From UBA7236 sp964463165 (GTDB lineage Bacteria > Bacteroidota > Bacteroidia > Chitinophagales > BACL12): a stretch of DNA of 64,000 nt. The translations under genes and the position numbers were made by a program. A model generated the notes under the pieces. That model searched no databases. It saw only the letters and a list, made by a program, of their open reading frames with translations, and was not told the origin of the DNA. This document shows positions 45,201-53,899 of the stretch, in pieces (within the stretch, counting starts at the first letter, position 1; each line of letters opens with the position of its first letter). The DNA lies in contig CAYXBK010000015.1 in NCBI GenBank assembly GCA_964463165.1, positions 42,451-106,450 of the forward strand. The letters run 5' to 3'.

Positions 45201-45940
45201 AGCATGCAGGCAAACAGCAATATGCCGGGCAACGGATGAATACGGCGGATAATGATCCTGGCAATTGAAAATAATTCAGCAAGGAGTAATAAAATCGAAA
45301 AAATAATTGTCGCGTAAATCCAATTATCATACACGGGAACAGATGCTGTACTGCTGTCGGCTGAAATAAAAAATACCGGATTGCCGCTTACGGAATTTAT
45401 TGCATAAGAACCGGGGCCGGCCCTTCCGCTGATGATAAATTGCTCCGGCACCAGAATGCCATCGGTTTTTACATTGCTGAGGTATTTATTTTTGATTCCA
45501 TATTCAAACTGCACCGGAAAAAATCCGATCACTTTCACATTTCCCGGAAATTCATGCTGAATAACGATATACTTGCCGTTCGATTCGGAAATAAATAAGG
45601 GAGAATCATTATAAATAATATTTGCACGAACAGGTGTAATAATATTATTCGTCCAGATGATTGCACTGTCGCCCTGGTAAACTATAATTCCAAAGGGAAG
45701 CTGTGCCAGCCTGTTAAACTCATCGAACGTGTAAGAATCCGTTATCAGTTTACTGATTATGACTTCATCCGAGATGGTTTCAATAATTTTTTGTTCCAGT
45801 GAAAGATATTCACTCTGGATGCGGTGCACGTGGGTATCTGTTTCATAATTCTTTTTTCCATTCAGGTAAAAAAGGAAACTGATTACCGCGAAAATGATGA
45901 GTAAGAATATTGTTATGCTATGTACCGATCTGCTTTTCAA
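42239..45940 (-). CDS. Giant NtrY-like sensor histidine kinase
   Basis: A 1233-residue orphan kinase. It has an N-terminal membrane helix (TIFLLIIFAVISFLFYL), a first periplasmic domain, seven or so helices between residues 210 and 460, a second extracytoplasmic domain (residues 480-720), helices near 725 and 775, a third sensor region (800-950), a helix near 960, HAMP (SRSITSPLATIAGKFKSI), HisKA with phospho-His near 1024 (QVAHEIKNPLTPMRLS), and HATPase boxes (DNGIGIPDAQ, SSGMGIGLAMAKNI). The HEIKNPLTP motif is typical of NtrY-type nitrogen/redox kinases. No response regulator is adjacent. The start codon is TTG. Its length is roughly twice the norm. Confidence 0.9.
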   Translation of the reverse strand: MKSRSVHSITIFLLIIFAVISFLFYLNGKKNYETDTHVHRIQSEYLSLEQKIIETISDEVIISKLITDSYTFDEFNRLAQLPFGIIVYQGDSAIIWTNNIITPVRANIIYNDSPLFISESNGKYIVIQHEFPGNVKVIGFFPVQFEYGIKNKYLSNVKTDGILVPEQFIISGRAGPGSYAINSVSGNPVFFISADSSTASVPVYDNWIYATIIFSILLLLAELFSIARIIIRRIHPLPGILLFACMLAGVYLLINRFLFDAIFSHLPLFDPQFYGSPGIADSTGDLLIKTVLFFCFSLFAARNFNYRPTGNLFSKIGYICISAAMLFLSLLVGKIFKSLIIDSAISFDIHNFFSLNYFSFIGFFCIAIALLCYFLLALKLLDLVRRDTQSRRWFFITLIAAVLAWIGIEMLRSHHPQYDVLLFLAGFVLIRWFMQMRKVSILSMGGIIVWLIYFSGFSAWVFDASLNRKDQENKKLFALKKSIEKDPITEYLFNEMVPDVSRLLNMQSENTPVGNRLRPGVINQLRQEFQNNYFKKYSTDLFVFDHDTLIVATTDANNLSRRSLMDAIENDGERTAAQNLFFIRDNAGAYYYLAEIPVKRDSVSELITYMRMIPKKFSGESIYPELLIDDDLRTAESFQHFNYAIYSGHTLTEREGEYSYPLMDIFYLPKDAETADIEQNDYEHYVYKLNETKKVVVSEEAQSWFEPISIFSYLFFFYLLFLVVILLFDFLGRLINGKVVFKEWINTSLQNKIQTSVISLIIFAFIMMGVATIYYISDQYNDSHKQRLLNKIEAVQTNIDFLMNEARKKGSDRLTLQAQIKRIANRVSELSEIHDMDINLYTPGGDLINSSQPDIFDKGLLSKKMNALAFFKMSCDKETWYIQTEHIGNLQFLSAYVPLLENDGETMFYLNLPYFATEQNLRAEISSFMVTLVNVYVLLLIVAGMIAFFVSRSITSPLATIAGKFKSIKLGMNNEPITWTHDDEIGLLVGEYNKMLNELEKSADLLARSERESAWRDMAKQVAHEIKNPLTPMRLSIQHLQRAMQTKAPNLNELTLRVTATLLEQIDNLSHIASEFSNFAVMPKAVNEHVELNDILENVSSLFRENEEADIHLILPEEKILVFADKNQLLRVFNNLVKNALQAIPSDRPGIVEIMLEKEEHRAIVKVKDNGIGIPDAQKEKVFVPNFTTKSSGMGIGLAMAKNIVESTGGYIWFETKVNEGSTFFVEFPLEQI

Positions 45941-46052
45941 AAAAATAAACTGATAAGATGTGAATAATAAAATCCTTTAAATTTGAAAATTCAAAATTAA
46001 ACTTTAAAATTAGTATCGGGAATCAACCCATTCACCAATTAACCTTCGGCCA

Positions 46053-48986
46053 ATGAAAAAACGTTTTGGATTGCTCATTCTGCTTTTTATGTCCCTCACA
46101 GGTTTCACACATGCACAAAATCGCCAAATATCAGGCCGTGTAACGGATGCCTCTTCCGGTGAATCACTTCCCGGTGTAACGATTCTCGTAAAGGAAAACA
46201 ATACGATCGGCACTATAACTGATGCCGACGGGAATTATTCCATTGAAGTCCCGGTAACCGGTACCGCTCTTATTTTCCGGTCTGTGGGATATAACGAACA
46301 GGAGGTTGCACTTGGTGCAGGCAATCAGCTGAATGTGCAACTGCAATTGGCAAATAATAATCTTGATGCAGTTGTTGTGAGCGCTTCGAGAAGGCAGGAA
46401 AAAATATTGGACGCACCTGCATCCATCAGCCTCATTACAACGGAACAGATCAAAAATACAGTTGCCATTTCACCGATGGCAAATTTAAAAGGTGTGCCGG
46501 GTGTAGATATAATGAATACGGGTTTGATTCAAACAAATGTTGTTGTGCGTGGGTATAATAATATTTTTTCCGGTGCATTATTAATGATGGTAGACAACCG
46601 CTATGCTGCTGTTCCTTCCTTAAGGGCAAATGTCGCAACATTTATTCCCACTGATAATACCGATCTTGACCGCATTGAAGTACTGCGTGGACCGGCTTCC
46701 GCTTTGTACGGACCGAATTGTTCGAACGGTGTTGTGCACCTGATCACAAAATCACCACTTGCCCAGGATAAAAAATATATGACGACAGCAAGTGTGGGTA
46801 TCGGGTTCAGAAGCAAAATTGACGATACGATTCTGATCAGCAACCCGGTTGACCCTTCAACAGGATTAATATACAGTGATTATACGCCGCAGTTTGATTT
46901 TGATAATATCGGCGACAGGATGATCTACACTGCAGCATTGCGTCATTCCGGAAAAATAAGCGATAATTTCGGTTATAAAATTTTATTTACTTACCTCGAC
47001 GGAACTGACTGGTTGTACGATGATCCATTTGAACCTGCAAAAATTCAAAAAGGATATCAGACATCAACAGGAAGAGAATTAGTTGGAGATACTATCGATA
47101 ATATCAGAGATAACCACATCCAAAAAATCGGGCTTGACTTGCGTTTTGATTACCGGATGAAAGATAAAAGCGAATTGATTTTTACGGGAGGCTTAACACA
47201 AAATGACGGAATCGAATTAACGGGAATAGGTGCGGGTCAGGCAGTTGACTGGAAATATTATTATGGGCAGGTGCGCTATATCAACCGCAATTTCTTTGCA
47301 CAGTTTTTTGTGAACGGAAGTGATGCAGGCGATACGTATTTATTCAGAACAGGAGATCTGATCATTGATCATTCGAAACAATATGTCGGCCAGGTACAAT
47401 ATGCGAGTCTGCTTGCAAATCAAAAATTAAATCTTGTGTATGGAATTGATGCGATCCTCACAAGGCCTGATACCGAAAATACAATTAACGGTGAAAATGA
47501 ATCAACCGATAATATTACCGAAGCCGGTGCTTATGTGCAGGGAGATTATAAATTGAATGATATGCTGAGCCTCATCGCCGCAATGCGTTATGATTATCAC
47601 AATTTTGTTGACCAGCCTTTTTTCTCTCCAAGGGCTGCATTCGTTTATAAACCCGCACAACGCAATACCTTCCGGCTCACATTCAACCGTTCATTTTCTG
47701 CACCGAGCTCGAATAATTTAAATCTCGATATTTTACAATTGCAGGATCTTACAGGATATGCAGAAGCATTTCAGGGAATTTTGGGAAGTACTTATACGCC
47801 ATATATGCCTTTGTATGCAATCGGCAACCGCGACGGATTTAATTATTCATATGATGATGCAACAGGTTTGCCGCAATACACTTCACCCTATGCGCAATAT
47901 CTCGGATACGGCAGTGATAATTATTTTTCGCTCGACGACAGTTATGCATTGAACAATGTTGTGTGGGATGCAACACGTGGTTTGCTCACCACAGCATTTG
48001 ATGCAACAATTTTAGGTTTGGGTGCCGCGATCGTTTCATGGTTGCCTGAAGATATTGCCGTAACGAAAAATCAGGTGGCCGCATTAAATCTTACAACCGA
48101 ATCGTTTGATGTGATCGATCCGCATAATATCCGCGATTATGCATCCATTAAAAATTCTGCAACCAATACGATTGAAGCAGGCTGGAAAGGATCACTCGTA
48201 AATGATAAAATATTTGCAACGGTTGATGTATACTATAATTATATACAGGATTATGTGAGTCCTCTTACCGATATCACACCAAATGTATTTATAGATGCAA
48301 CCGAATTATATAATTATGTTGCACCTATTCTGATGGAAAATTATAATGATACAACGGGAACAAATGATTTGCTTGCTGCTTTGGTTACCTCAACATTGGA
48401 TGATGATCCTGCTTATGGGGGAAATAATAATGGTACCGGTGTTGATGAATTATTGAATATTATTCTTGCGGCAGGTGCAGGTTTACCGATCGGAACAATT
48501 TCTCCGATGGAATATCCGGATGCCGCAAAATATGTTACCTATGTGAATCTTGGAAATATACAGCAGATCGGTGCCGATTTCGGAGCAACATGGTATGTGA
48601 ATGATGATCTTACAATGATGTTTTCCTATTCGTGGGTTGATAAAGATTCTGTTGAACTGGAAGGTGCACAACTGGGATATGTTGCATTAAATGCTCCGAA
48701 AAACAAACTCGGTATCCGCGGCAGTTATGATATCAGAAAAATTGATCTGAATGTGGGATTGAATTTCAGATGGCAGGATTCTTATCCTGCAAACTCCGGT
48801 GCGTATGTAGGAACTGTTGAAGCAATAAATGATATGGACCTGATCTTAAATTATACACCGCGATATTTAAATGAAACACAATTCGCACTCCTGATTACAA
48901 ATCTCTACAATCACGAGCAGCAATATTTTGTCGGTGCACCTAAAATAGGAAGCACCTATATGTTTAAAATAACAAAGACATTTTAA
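46053..48986 (+). CDS. TonB-dependent receptor with CarboxypepD_reg-like domain
   Basis: A 977-residue outer membrane receptor. It has a signal peptide (FGLLILLFMSLTGFTHAQ), a CarboxypepD_reg-like domain (ISGRVTDASSGESLPGVTIL, residues 27-97), a plug (VVSASRRQEKILDAPASISLITTEQI to GPASALYGPNCSNGVVHLITK, residues 108-230), and a long barrel ending in the C-terminal strand YMFKITKTF. No SusD gene follows, so a metal, vitamin or siderophore-like ligand is more likely than a polysaccharide, but it is unknown. It is transcribed divergently from the giant kinase, whose 112-bp gap contains its promoter. Confidence 0.92.
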   Translation: MKKRFGLLILLFMSLTGFTHAQNRQISGRVTDASSGESLPGVTILVKENNTIGTITDADGNYSIEVPVTGTALIFRSVGYNEQEVALGAGNQLNVQLQLANNNLDAVVVSASRRQEKILDAPASISLITTEQIKNTVAISPMANLKGVPGVDIMNTGLIQTNVVVRGYNNIFSGALLMMVDNRYAAVPSLRANVATFIPTDNTDLDRIEVLRGPASALYGPNCSNGVVHLITKSPLAQDKKYMTTASVGIGFRSKIDDTILISNPVDPSTGLIYSDYTPQFDFDNIGDRMIYTAALRHSGKISDNFGYKILFTYLDGTDWLYDDPFEPAKIQKGYQTSTGRELVGDTIDNIRDNHIQKIGLDLRFDYRMKDKSELIFTGGLTQNDGIELTGIGAGQAVDWKYYYGQVRYINRNFFAQFFVNGSDAGDTYLFRTGDLIIDHSKQYVGQVQYASLLANQKLNLVYGIDAILTRPDTENTINGENESTDNITEAGAYVQGDYKLNDMLSLIAAMRYDYHNFVDQPFFSPRAAFVYKPAQRNTFRLTFNRSFSAPSSNNLNLDILQLQDLTGYAEAFQGILGSTYTPYMPLYAIGNRDGFNYSYDDATGLPQYTSPYAQYLGYGSDNYFSLDDSYALNNVVWDATRGLLTTAFDATILGLGAAIVSWLPEDIAVTKNQVAALNLTTESFDVIDPHNIRDYASIKNSATNTIEAGWKGSLVNDKIFATVDVYYNYIQDYVSPLTDITPNVFIDATELYNYVAPILMENYNDTTGTNDLLAALVTSTLDDDPAYGGNNNGTGVDELLNIILAAGAGLPIGTISPMEYPDAAKYVTYVNLGNIQQIGADFGATWYVNDDLTMMFSYSWVDKDSVELEGAQLGYVALNAPKNKLGIRGSYDIRKIDLNVGLNFRWQDSYPANSGAYVGTVEAINDMDLILNYTPRYLNETQFALLITNLYNHEQQYFVGAPKIGSTYMFKITKTF

Positions 48987-48997
48987 TGAAAAAGAAG

Positions 48998-49022
48998 AGT
49001 CCGCTGAACGGCGGACTTTTTT
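48998..49022 (+). terminator. Terminator after the TonB receptor
   Basis: A 7-bp stem agtccgc (48998-49004) / gcggact (49011-49017) with a 6-nt loop is followed by six T. It lies 11 nt after the receptor stop and 19 nt before the next start codon. Confidence 0.85.
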
Positions 49023-49040
49023 ATTTTAATTTCGCACCGG

Positions 49041-49742
49041 ATGTTCGGCAGGCTCAGGCAAAAATTATTTCCGCAAGCAGGGGTTGAAAAGCAATTGCTT
49101 TTATACGGATTACAGCGCAGCGGTACAAATTTTCTCAAATCACTCATCCATCTCAATTATCCGGATTGCAGATTCGGAAATGGTGCCGTAAGGAATGCAG
49201 TTGATCATAAACATTTCAGGTTATACGACAATAAAGAAATCATCCCTGAACCGCAGTTTGAAAATCAAATGTATTTTCCATCATTTCCGGATTTTGAAAA
49301 CGCTTTGCAATTGCAACCGGATATCTATCTTGTGATTTCAAAAGATCCGTACAGCTGGTTTGTGAGCTATACAAAATGGTCGCAGAAAAATAACTGGCCG
49401 CCGCATGCCTATCATTATATTGAAGAATATAATTTGTTTTACGGCAAATGGATGGAATTCTCAAAACAAACAAATAAAATATTGTTTATCCGGTATGTTG
49501 ATTTGCTGCAGGAACCGCTTCGTGAGTTGCATAAAATTGCAAATACATTGCAGATTGCACCGGTTGATCAGATGAAGACTGCAAAGAAGGTATACGCCTC
49601 ACGAAAATTTACAGGCGCCAAAAAAGAAGAATTCCTGAAGAATGAACATCTGGCTAAAATATCTGCGGAAGATCTTCAAATGATCAATATAAAACTCAAC
49701 ACAAACCTGATGGCTTTTTTAGGTTACGATTTTGTGAAATGA
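49041..49742 (+). CDS. Sulfotransferase-like protein
   Basis: A 233-residue protein with the two PAPS-binding signatures of the sulfotransferase superfamily: the 5'-phosphosulfate loop LLLYGLQRSGTNFLKSL (residues 20-36) and the 3'-phosphate region YLVISKDPYSWFVSYTKW (residues 95-112), where Ser108 is in the right place. The remainder (LFIRYVDLLQEPLRELHKIANTL) fits family helices. Such enzymes sulfate sugars or lipids. No PAPS synthesis gene is present in the window. It sits 19 bp past a strong terminator, so it needs its own promoter. Confidence 0.75.
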   Translation: MFGRLRQKLFPQAGVEKQLLLYGLQRSGTNFLKSLIHLNYPDCRFGNGAVRNAVDHKHFRLYDNKEIIPEPQFENQMYFPSFPDFENALQLQPDIYLVISKDPYSWFVSYTKWSQKNNWPPHAYHYIEEYNLFYGKWMEFSKQTNKILFIRYVDLLQEPLRELHKIANTLQIAPVDQMKTAKKVYASRKFTGAKKEEFLKNEHLAKISAEDLQMINIKLNTNLMAFLGYDFVK

Positions 49743-49758
49743 GGGTGCAATGAAATTC

Positions 49759-50577
49759 TCATCTCTCTCCCACCCTTTCTTCTTTCTTTGCATCATTCCA
49801 CAAAGCATCCATTTCGGCAAGTGTCATCTCTTTTAAATTACGTCCTGCTTCAGCTGCTTTTTGTTCTATGTACTGAAACCGCGAAATGAATTTTTTATTT
49901 GTGCGTTCCAGTGCATTTTCAGGATCAACGTGGATGTACCTGGAGAGATTCACAAGTGCAAATAATACATCTCCAAACTCATCTTCAATTTTATTCTGAT
50001 CCAGATCATTTTTTGATGTTTCTGTTTTCAGCTCTTCAATTTCTTCATGTACTTTTTGCCATACCTGCGTTGTATTCTCCCATTCAAATTTTACCTGCCC
50101 CGCTTTTTCCTGTATGCGATATGCTTTAATTAATGCGGGCAATGAAACGGGCACACCCTGTAAAACAGATTTTTTTCCTTCCCTGAGTTTTATCTGCTCC
50201 CAGTTTTTCTTCACTTCGGCGTCATCTTTTACATTTATCAGGCTGCCGTTTTCTTCCTGCGGGTAAATATGCGGGTGCCTGCGAATCAGTTTTTCGGCTT
50301 GTGCTTTTAATACATCGGTAATATCAAATGCGCTTTTCTCCGCTCCTATTTTCGAATAAAACAAAATATGCAGCATGATATCTCCGAGTTCTTCTTTCAC
50401 CTCCTTCAGGTCATTTTTTGTAATCGCATCCGCAAGTTCATATGTTTCCTCAATTGTAAGATTGCGCAGCGATTCCATTGTTTGTTTCATATCCCAGGGA
50501 CATTTCGCACGCAATTCGTCCATGATATCCAGCAAAGCGGAAAATGCATGAAGCTGCTCTTCTCTTGTATGATTCAT
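49759..50577 (-). CDS. mazG: Nucleoside triphosphate pyrophosphohydrolase MazG
   Basis: A 272-residue all-alpha NTP pyrophosphatase with two MazG repeats: LRAKCPWDMKQTMESLRNLTIEETYELADAI near residues 18-48 and the second around HEEIEELKTETSKNDLDQNKIEDEFGDVLFALVNLSRY near 186-223. The metal-binding ExxE plus ExxD pattern is conserved in both. It hydrolyses non-canonical or excess NTPs in the cytoplasm. The frame is open upstream to 50598, but the ATG at 50577 (MNHTREEQL) matches the family N-terminus. Confidence 0.93.
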   Translation of the reverse strand: MNHTREEQLHAFSALLDIMDELRAKCPWDMKQTMESLRNLTIEETYELADAITKNDLKEVKEELGDIMLHILFYSKIGAEKSAFDITDVLKAQAEKLIRRHPHIYPQEENGSLINVKDDAEVKKNWEQIKLREGKKSVLQGVPVSLPALIKAYRIQEKAGQVKFEWENTTQVWQKVHEEIEELKTETSKNDLDQNKIEDEFGDVLFALVNLSRYIHVDPENALERTNKKFISRFQYIEQKAAEAGRNLKEMTLAEMDALWNDAKKEERVGER

Positions 50578-50657
50578 TCTGAATAATTTTAAATACAAAT
50601 CTCAGTAATTATATTGGCATCTTAATTGGGAATCAAAGCAATTCCGAAAGAACATTC

Positions 50658-51998
50658 ATGGCTAAATCAGAAAGCATTCATCATTCGTTTCAATACTTGT
50701 TCACTGTATTATATATATGCAGTGTATTTCATCTTGGTGCACAACCCATTGCCGATTCAACGGAATTAACCGGCGGCTTAGAAATTCCGGATACGCAACA
50801 GGGCATTCAGGAAATTGTAAATCAATCTTTCATCAAAACTGTTCAGCTGAACAGAACCGATCTCGAACTTGGTTATCCAATGGTGCTTCTTGCATCCGCA
50901 GATAAACTTGAATTGAGTTTTGATGATCTGCGGGCAACCGTAACAAACTACACTTATACTTTTGTGCACTGCAATAAAAACTGGGAGCCATCCGGATTAA
51001 GTACATTTGATTATCTCGACGGATTTGAAGAGAATCCTGTGAATGATTATAAATTCTCGTTTGCCACAGATCAGCATTATACACATTATGCAGTTCAGTT
51101 TCCAAATGAGGATATACAATTTAAATTAAGCGGGAATTATCTCATCTATGTTTGGGAATCAGAAGACAGAACAACGCCGGTGATCATCAGAAGGTTTTTT
51201 GTCTGGGAAGATAAAGCGGTTGTAAAGCCGACTGTTGCGAGGCCGAATCTTATTGCATACAGGAATGAATTCCAGGAAATCAATTTCACGGTAGATATAA
51301 AAAACATCAGTGTATCCAATCCATATGATGAGATCAGGGTGGTGGTGATGCAGAACGGGAGATATGATAATGCATATACAGATTTGAAACCGCGGCTGAT
51401 CAGCAATGATCTGATCACCTATGATCAGGATGATATTGTTTTTCCCGCCGGAAAAGAATTCAGGCGATTTGATTTAAAGACATTGCGGTTTCAAAGCGAC
51501 AGGATTCGAAAACTGGAAAAGGTTGATCAGCAGGTGCACGCATATGTGAATGTGGATGAAAGCAGATCATTCGGACAATATTATTATGAGAAAGATTTGA
51601 ACGGGCAATATGTAATTGAAGCTGAAAATGTAAATGATGTTTCAACAGAGGGAGATTATGCACTTGTGCATTTCACTTTGCAATATCCCTATTTTATCAC
51701 TTCCGGTAAATTTTATGTGTTTGGAGAGTTCAACAATTTCCAGCTCGGTCCTGAAAATGAAATGACCTACGATTTTGACCGGTTGCAGTACACTGCATCA
51801 ATTTATCTCAAACAGGGATTTTATAATTACATGTATGCCTTTCAGCATCTGGAAACCGGCAAAACAGATTTCACATATGCCGAAGGCAACAATTATGAAA
51901 CAGAAAACGACTATCTCGTATTTGTATATCAGCATGTTTACGACAGGGATTATGATGAACTGATCGGGGTTTCTGTTTTTAACTCGCTGCGCAAATAA
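50658..51998 (+). CDS. Type IX secretion system plug protein (DUF5103)
   Basis: A 446-residue DUF5103 protein. In the structure of the Flavobacterium T9SS translocon, a protein of this family (Plug) sits in the SprA pore complex. The sequence shows a hydrophobic leader (YLFTVLYICSVFHLGAQ), an N-terminal domain starting FIKTVQLNRTDLELGYPMVLLASADKLELSFDDL, and IRRFFVWEDKAVVKPTVARPNLIAYRNEFQEINF in the middle, with the C-terminal LIGVSVFNSLRK typical of the family. It agrees with the eight T9SS cargo genes in this window. It is transcribed divergently from mazG. Confidence 0.88.
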   Translation: MAKSESIHHSFQYLFTVLYICSVFHLGAQPIADSTELTGGLEIPDTQQGIQEIVNQSFIKTVQLNRTDLELGYPMVLLASADKLELSFDDLRATVTNYTYTFVHCNKNWEPSGLSTFDYLDGFEENPVNDYKFSFATDQHYTHYAVQFPNEDIQFKLSGNYLIYVWESEDRTTPVIIRRFFVWEDKAVVKPTVARPNLIAYRNEFQEINFTVDIKNISVSNPYDEIRVVVMQNGRYDNAYTDLKPRLISNDLITYDQDDIVFPAGKEFRRFDLKTLRFQSDRIRKLEKVDQQVHAYVNVDESRSFGQYYYEKDLNGQYVIEAENVNDVSTEGDYALVHFTLQYPYFITSGKFYVFGEFNNFQLGPENEMTYDFDRLQYTASIYLKQGFYNYMYAFQHLETGKTDFTYAEGNNYETENDYLVFVYQHVYDRDYDELIGVSVFNSLRK

Positions 51999-52015
51999 TA
52001 CTTATATACTTTCTT

Positions 52016-52023
52016 TAATTTTG
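52016..52023 (+). promoter_or_regulatory. -7 box of the DinB-like gene
   Basis: TAATTTTG matches TAnnTTTG and ends 22 nt before the ATG at 52046, a normal leader length compared with the very short leaders seen elsewhere in this window. Confidence 0.35.
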
Positions 52024-52045
52024 AACGTTCAGTTTAAAACGCATT

Positions 52046-52546
52046 ATGAAAGAAGTATTATTGAATCTCACCCGTTATAATGTTTGGGCAAACAAACGCA
52101 TCATTCAGTTATTGCAGGAAACAGAACAAGATGTAATAGATCATTTGGTGCCCAGCAGTTTTCCAACGATCAGGAAAACCATCTATCATATCTGGGATGC
52201 GCAGGTGATCTGGCTGCAGCGCCTGCAGGGCATATCATTATCTGCATGGCCGAGTGCGGAATACGGAGATGATTTCGCAGGTTATGATTTATATTTTATT
52301 CAGCAGTCGGAAGACTTCAGAAATTTTGTAGAACAAAAACCCGAATCATTTTTTACGGGCATATGCTTTTATAAAACAATCAATGGAAAAGATTATCAAT
52401 CACTCAACTGGGAAATTGTAATGCATTGTATGAATCATTCCACATACCATCGCGGACAGATCATTACGATGTTGCATGAAATCGGTATTACAAATCTCCC
52501 TCCAACCGATTTCATTTTTTATCTTCGCGATAAAGAATCGAATTGA
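52046..52546 (+). CDS. DinB-family protein
   Basis: A 166-residue four-helix DinB/YfiT-like protein. The likely metal-binding His positions are IYHIWDAQ near residue 48 and MNHSTYHRGQ near residues 130-139, the HxxxHRGQ pattern of the family. DinB proteins are putative metal-dependent thiol transferases. The substrate is unknown and the cellular location is cytoplasmic. Confidence 0.85.
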   Translation: MKEVLLNLTRYNVWANKRIIQLLQETEQDVIDHLVPSSFPTIRKTIYHIWDAQVIWLQRLQGISLSAWPSAEYGDDFAGYDLYFIQQSEDFRNFVEQKPESFFTGICFYKTINGKDYQSLNWEIVMHCMNHSTYHRGQIITMLHEIGITNLPPTDFIFYLRDKESN

Positions 52547-52755
52547 AATGGTAAACATGATCCGGTTGAATGTCTCCCGAAATTATTCGCACAAGTGTTT
52601 CAAACTACATGCAACAGGTATACATCCGGCAGAAATTAAAATTCAAATCGCATGATTGAACACGAATTGAAGTGCAAAAGGATTGATTGAATAATGATTT
52701 GTATATAATAATGTGCAAAACATGTGAAAATCAACAAAAAATATTTTTATTTCTT

Positions 52756-52784
52756 TTGATAATATAAATTTGTTTATAATTTTG
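52756..52784 (+). promoter_or_regulatory. Promoter of the histone-H1-like gene
   Basis: TTG at 52756-52758 and TAATTTTG at 52777-52784 with an 18-bp spacer fit the Bacteroidota housekeeping consensus very well. The predicted leader is about 17 nt. Confidence 0.5.
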
Positions 52785-52805
52785 CAATAACCAAATATTT
52801 TTCCA

Positions 52806-53111
52806 ATGGCAAAATCAACAAAAAAATCAGCGGGCAAACGTGGACGTCCAGCCGCTAAAAAAAGCGCCGCTAAAAAAGGTGCAAAGAAAACAGCAAAAAA
52901 AGCTACTAAGAAGGCAGCAAAAAAACCGGCAAAAAAAGCTGGTAAACGCGGTCGTCCTGCAGCGAAAAAAGCTGGCAAAAAAGCAGCGAAAAAATCTGGC
53001 GCCAAAAAGGCCGCTAAGAAATCTGGCAAGAAATCAGCTAAGAAATCTGGCGGTAAAAAAGCGAAACCTGCGGCTGCTGCCCCTCCTGCAAACGGAAACG
53101 GAGGCATGTAA
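52806..53111 (+). CDS. Lys/Ala-rich histone-H1-like DNA-binding protein
   Basis: A 101-residue, extremely basic protein of mostly Lys and Ala (KKAAKK-type words), with two copies of the AT-hook-like block GKRGRPAAKK (residues 10-19 and 46-55) and an acidic-free, Pro/Ala/Gly tail (PAAAAPPANGNGGM). It should coat DNA through its lysines and bind AT-rich minor grooves through the RGRP cores. Similar H1-like proteins occur across Bacteroidota. It is well placed behind a strong-looking promoter and is ended by a terminator, so it may be highly expressed. The antisense frame is not credible. Confidence 0.85.
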   Translation: MAKSTKKSAGKRGRPAAKKSAAKKGAKKTAKKATKKAAKKPAKKAGKRGRPAAKKAGKKAAKKSGAKKAAKKSGKKSAKKSGGKKAKPAAAAPPANGNGGM

Positions 53112-53136
53112 TTTACAAGCAGCTTTTAAATTTAAC

Positions 53137-53170
53137 AATGGGATCAGAATTCTGGTCCCATTCTTTTTTT
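53137..53170 (+). terminator. Terminator of the histone-H1-like gene
   Basis: The arms aatggga (53137-53143) and tcccatt (53156-53162) continue inward as an almost complete palindrome (cagaattctg core, one G-T pair), giving a very long stem. A T-run follows at 53164-53170. Confidence 0.8.
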
Positions 53171-53857
53171 ATTTCAACTCCGATTTTTATCTCGTAAATA
53201 ATTCTTCCGGTTTCTATTTCAGAATTTGAAATACATCATAATTCAAAAAATATTTATCGGTATGCGACAGTTTTCAAAAATGAATTTCTGATCTCCTGAT
53301 CGCATTCTTTTTCGCTAGGGCAATTTTCATTTCGGTTTCTTCCTGCTTTCTTCATTTCCTGTTTTTTAGTTTTTATTGCCGGTTTCAGTTGAAATCACAT
53401 CTTCGCTCTGATCAATTTATCCACATTCAACTTACAGGCCTGAAAATTTATCTGTACCCCGTTTTCAAAAACCTGGTAATTTGCTCTTCTTCCCCTTCCA
53501 TTGCAAAAACACCACTTGAATTGAAAGGCTCCAAATTCTCCCGTTTATAAATGCAATATAAAAACAGATCATTGCTTGCTCAGATCTGAATTGCAATAAA
53601 AAGCAATTTTTGAATTCCCGTTCTGCACAAAAAATGATTCGGTTTGAATAGGCTGTTGCAACTTGTTAAAATGCGCAGGGTAATTTCACCAATAACACAT
53701 TTTATGTTAAGAGCTGCAGGCTGTTAAAATCCGGGAATGGATCATTTTCCAAACCGCCTCAAAAGGTTCAAAATTCCATACCTGCAGGGCGATTCAGGTT
53801 TTTCGTCATTATTCGGCAACATAATGGATTTCTTTACTTAATTTAACTTAAGGTTTA

Positions 53858-53865
53858 TATCTTTG
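53858..53865 (+). promoter_or_regulatory. -7 box of the first cargo paralog
   Basis: TATCTTTG matches TAnnTTTG and ends 34 nt before the ATG at 53900. The -33 side (ctttacttaattt) has no clear TTG. Confidence 0.35.
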
Positions 53866-53899
53866 GAGATATTTAATAATTCATCAAAAATTTTAAGCT

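Larger units (their letters stand above)
53112..53899. other. 788-bp region without a protein gene
   Basis: I see no credible reading frame on either strand. It holds the terminator at 53137-53170, then T/C-rich stretches (53280-53520), a pair of hairpins at 53565-53612, and the promoter of the next cargo gene near 53858. The pair consists of cagatc/gatctg arms and then aattgc (53589-53594)/gcaatt (53603-53608) followed by T residues. A small RNA ending at 53612 is possible, but I see no exact promoter for one. Confidence 0.4.

Noticed and set aside
52643..53107. 154-residue antisense frame opposite the Lys/Ala-rich gene, rich in Phe and Ala
   Set aside because: It is the mirror of GCN/AAA-rich codons (Ala/Lys become Phe/Ala on the other strand). 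It has no start signal or family likeness, and the sense gene has promoter and terminator.
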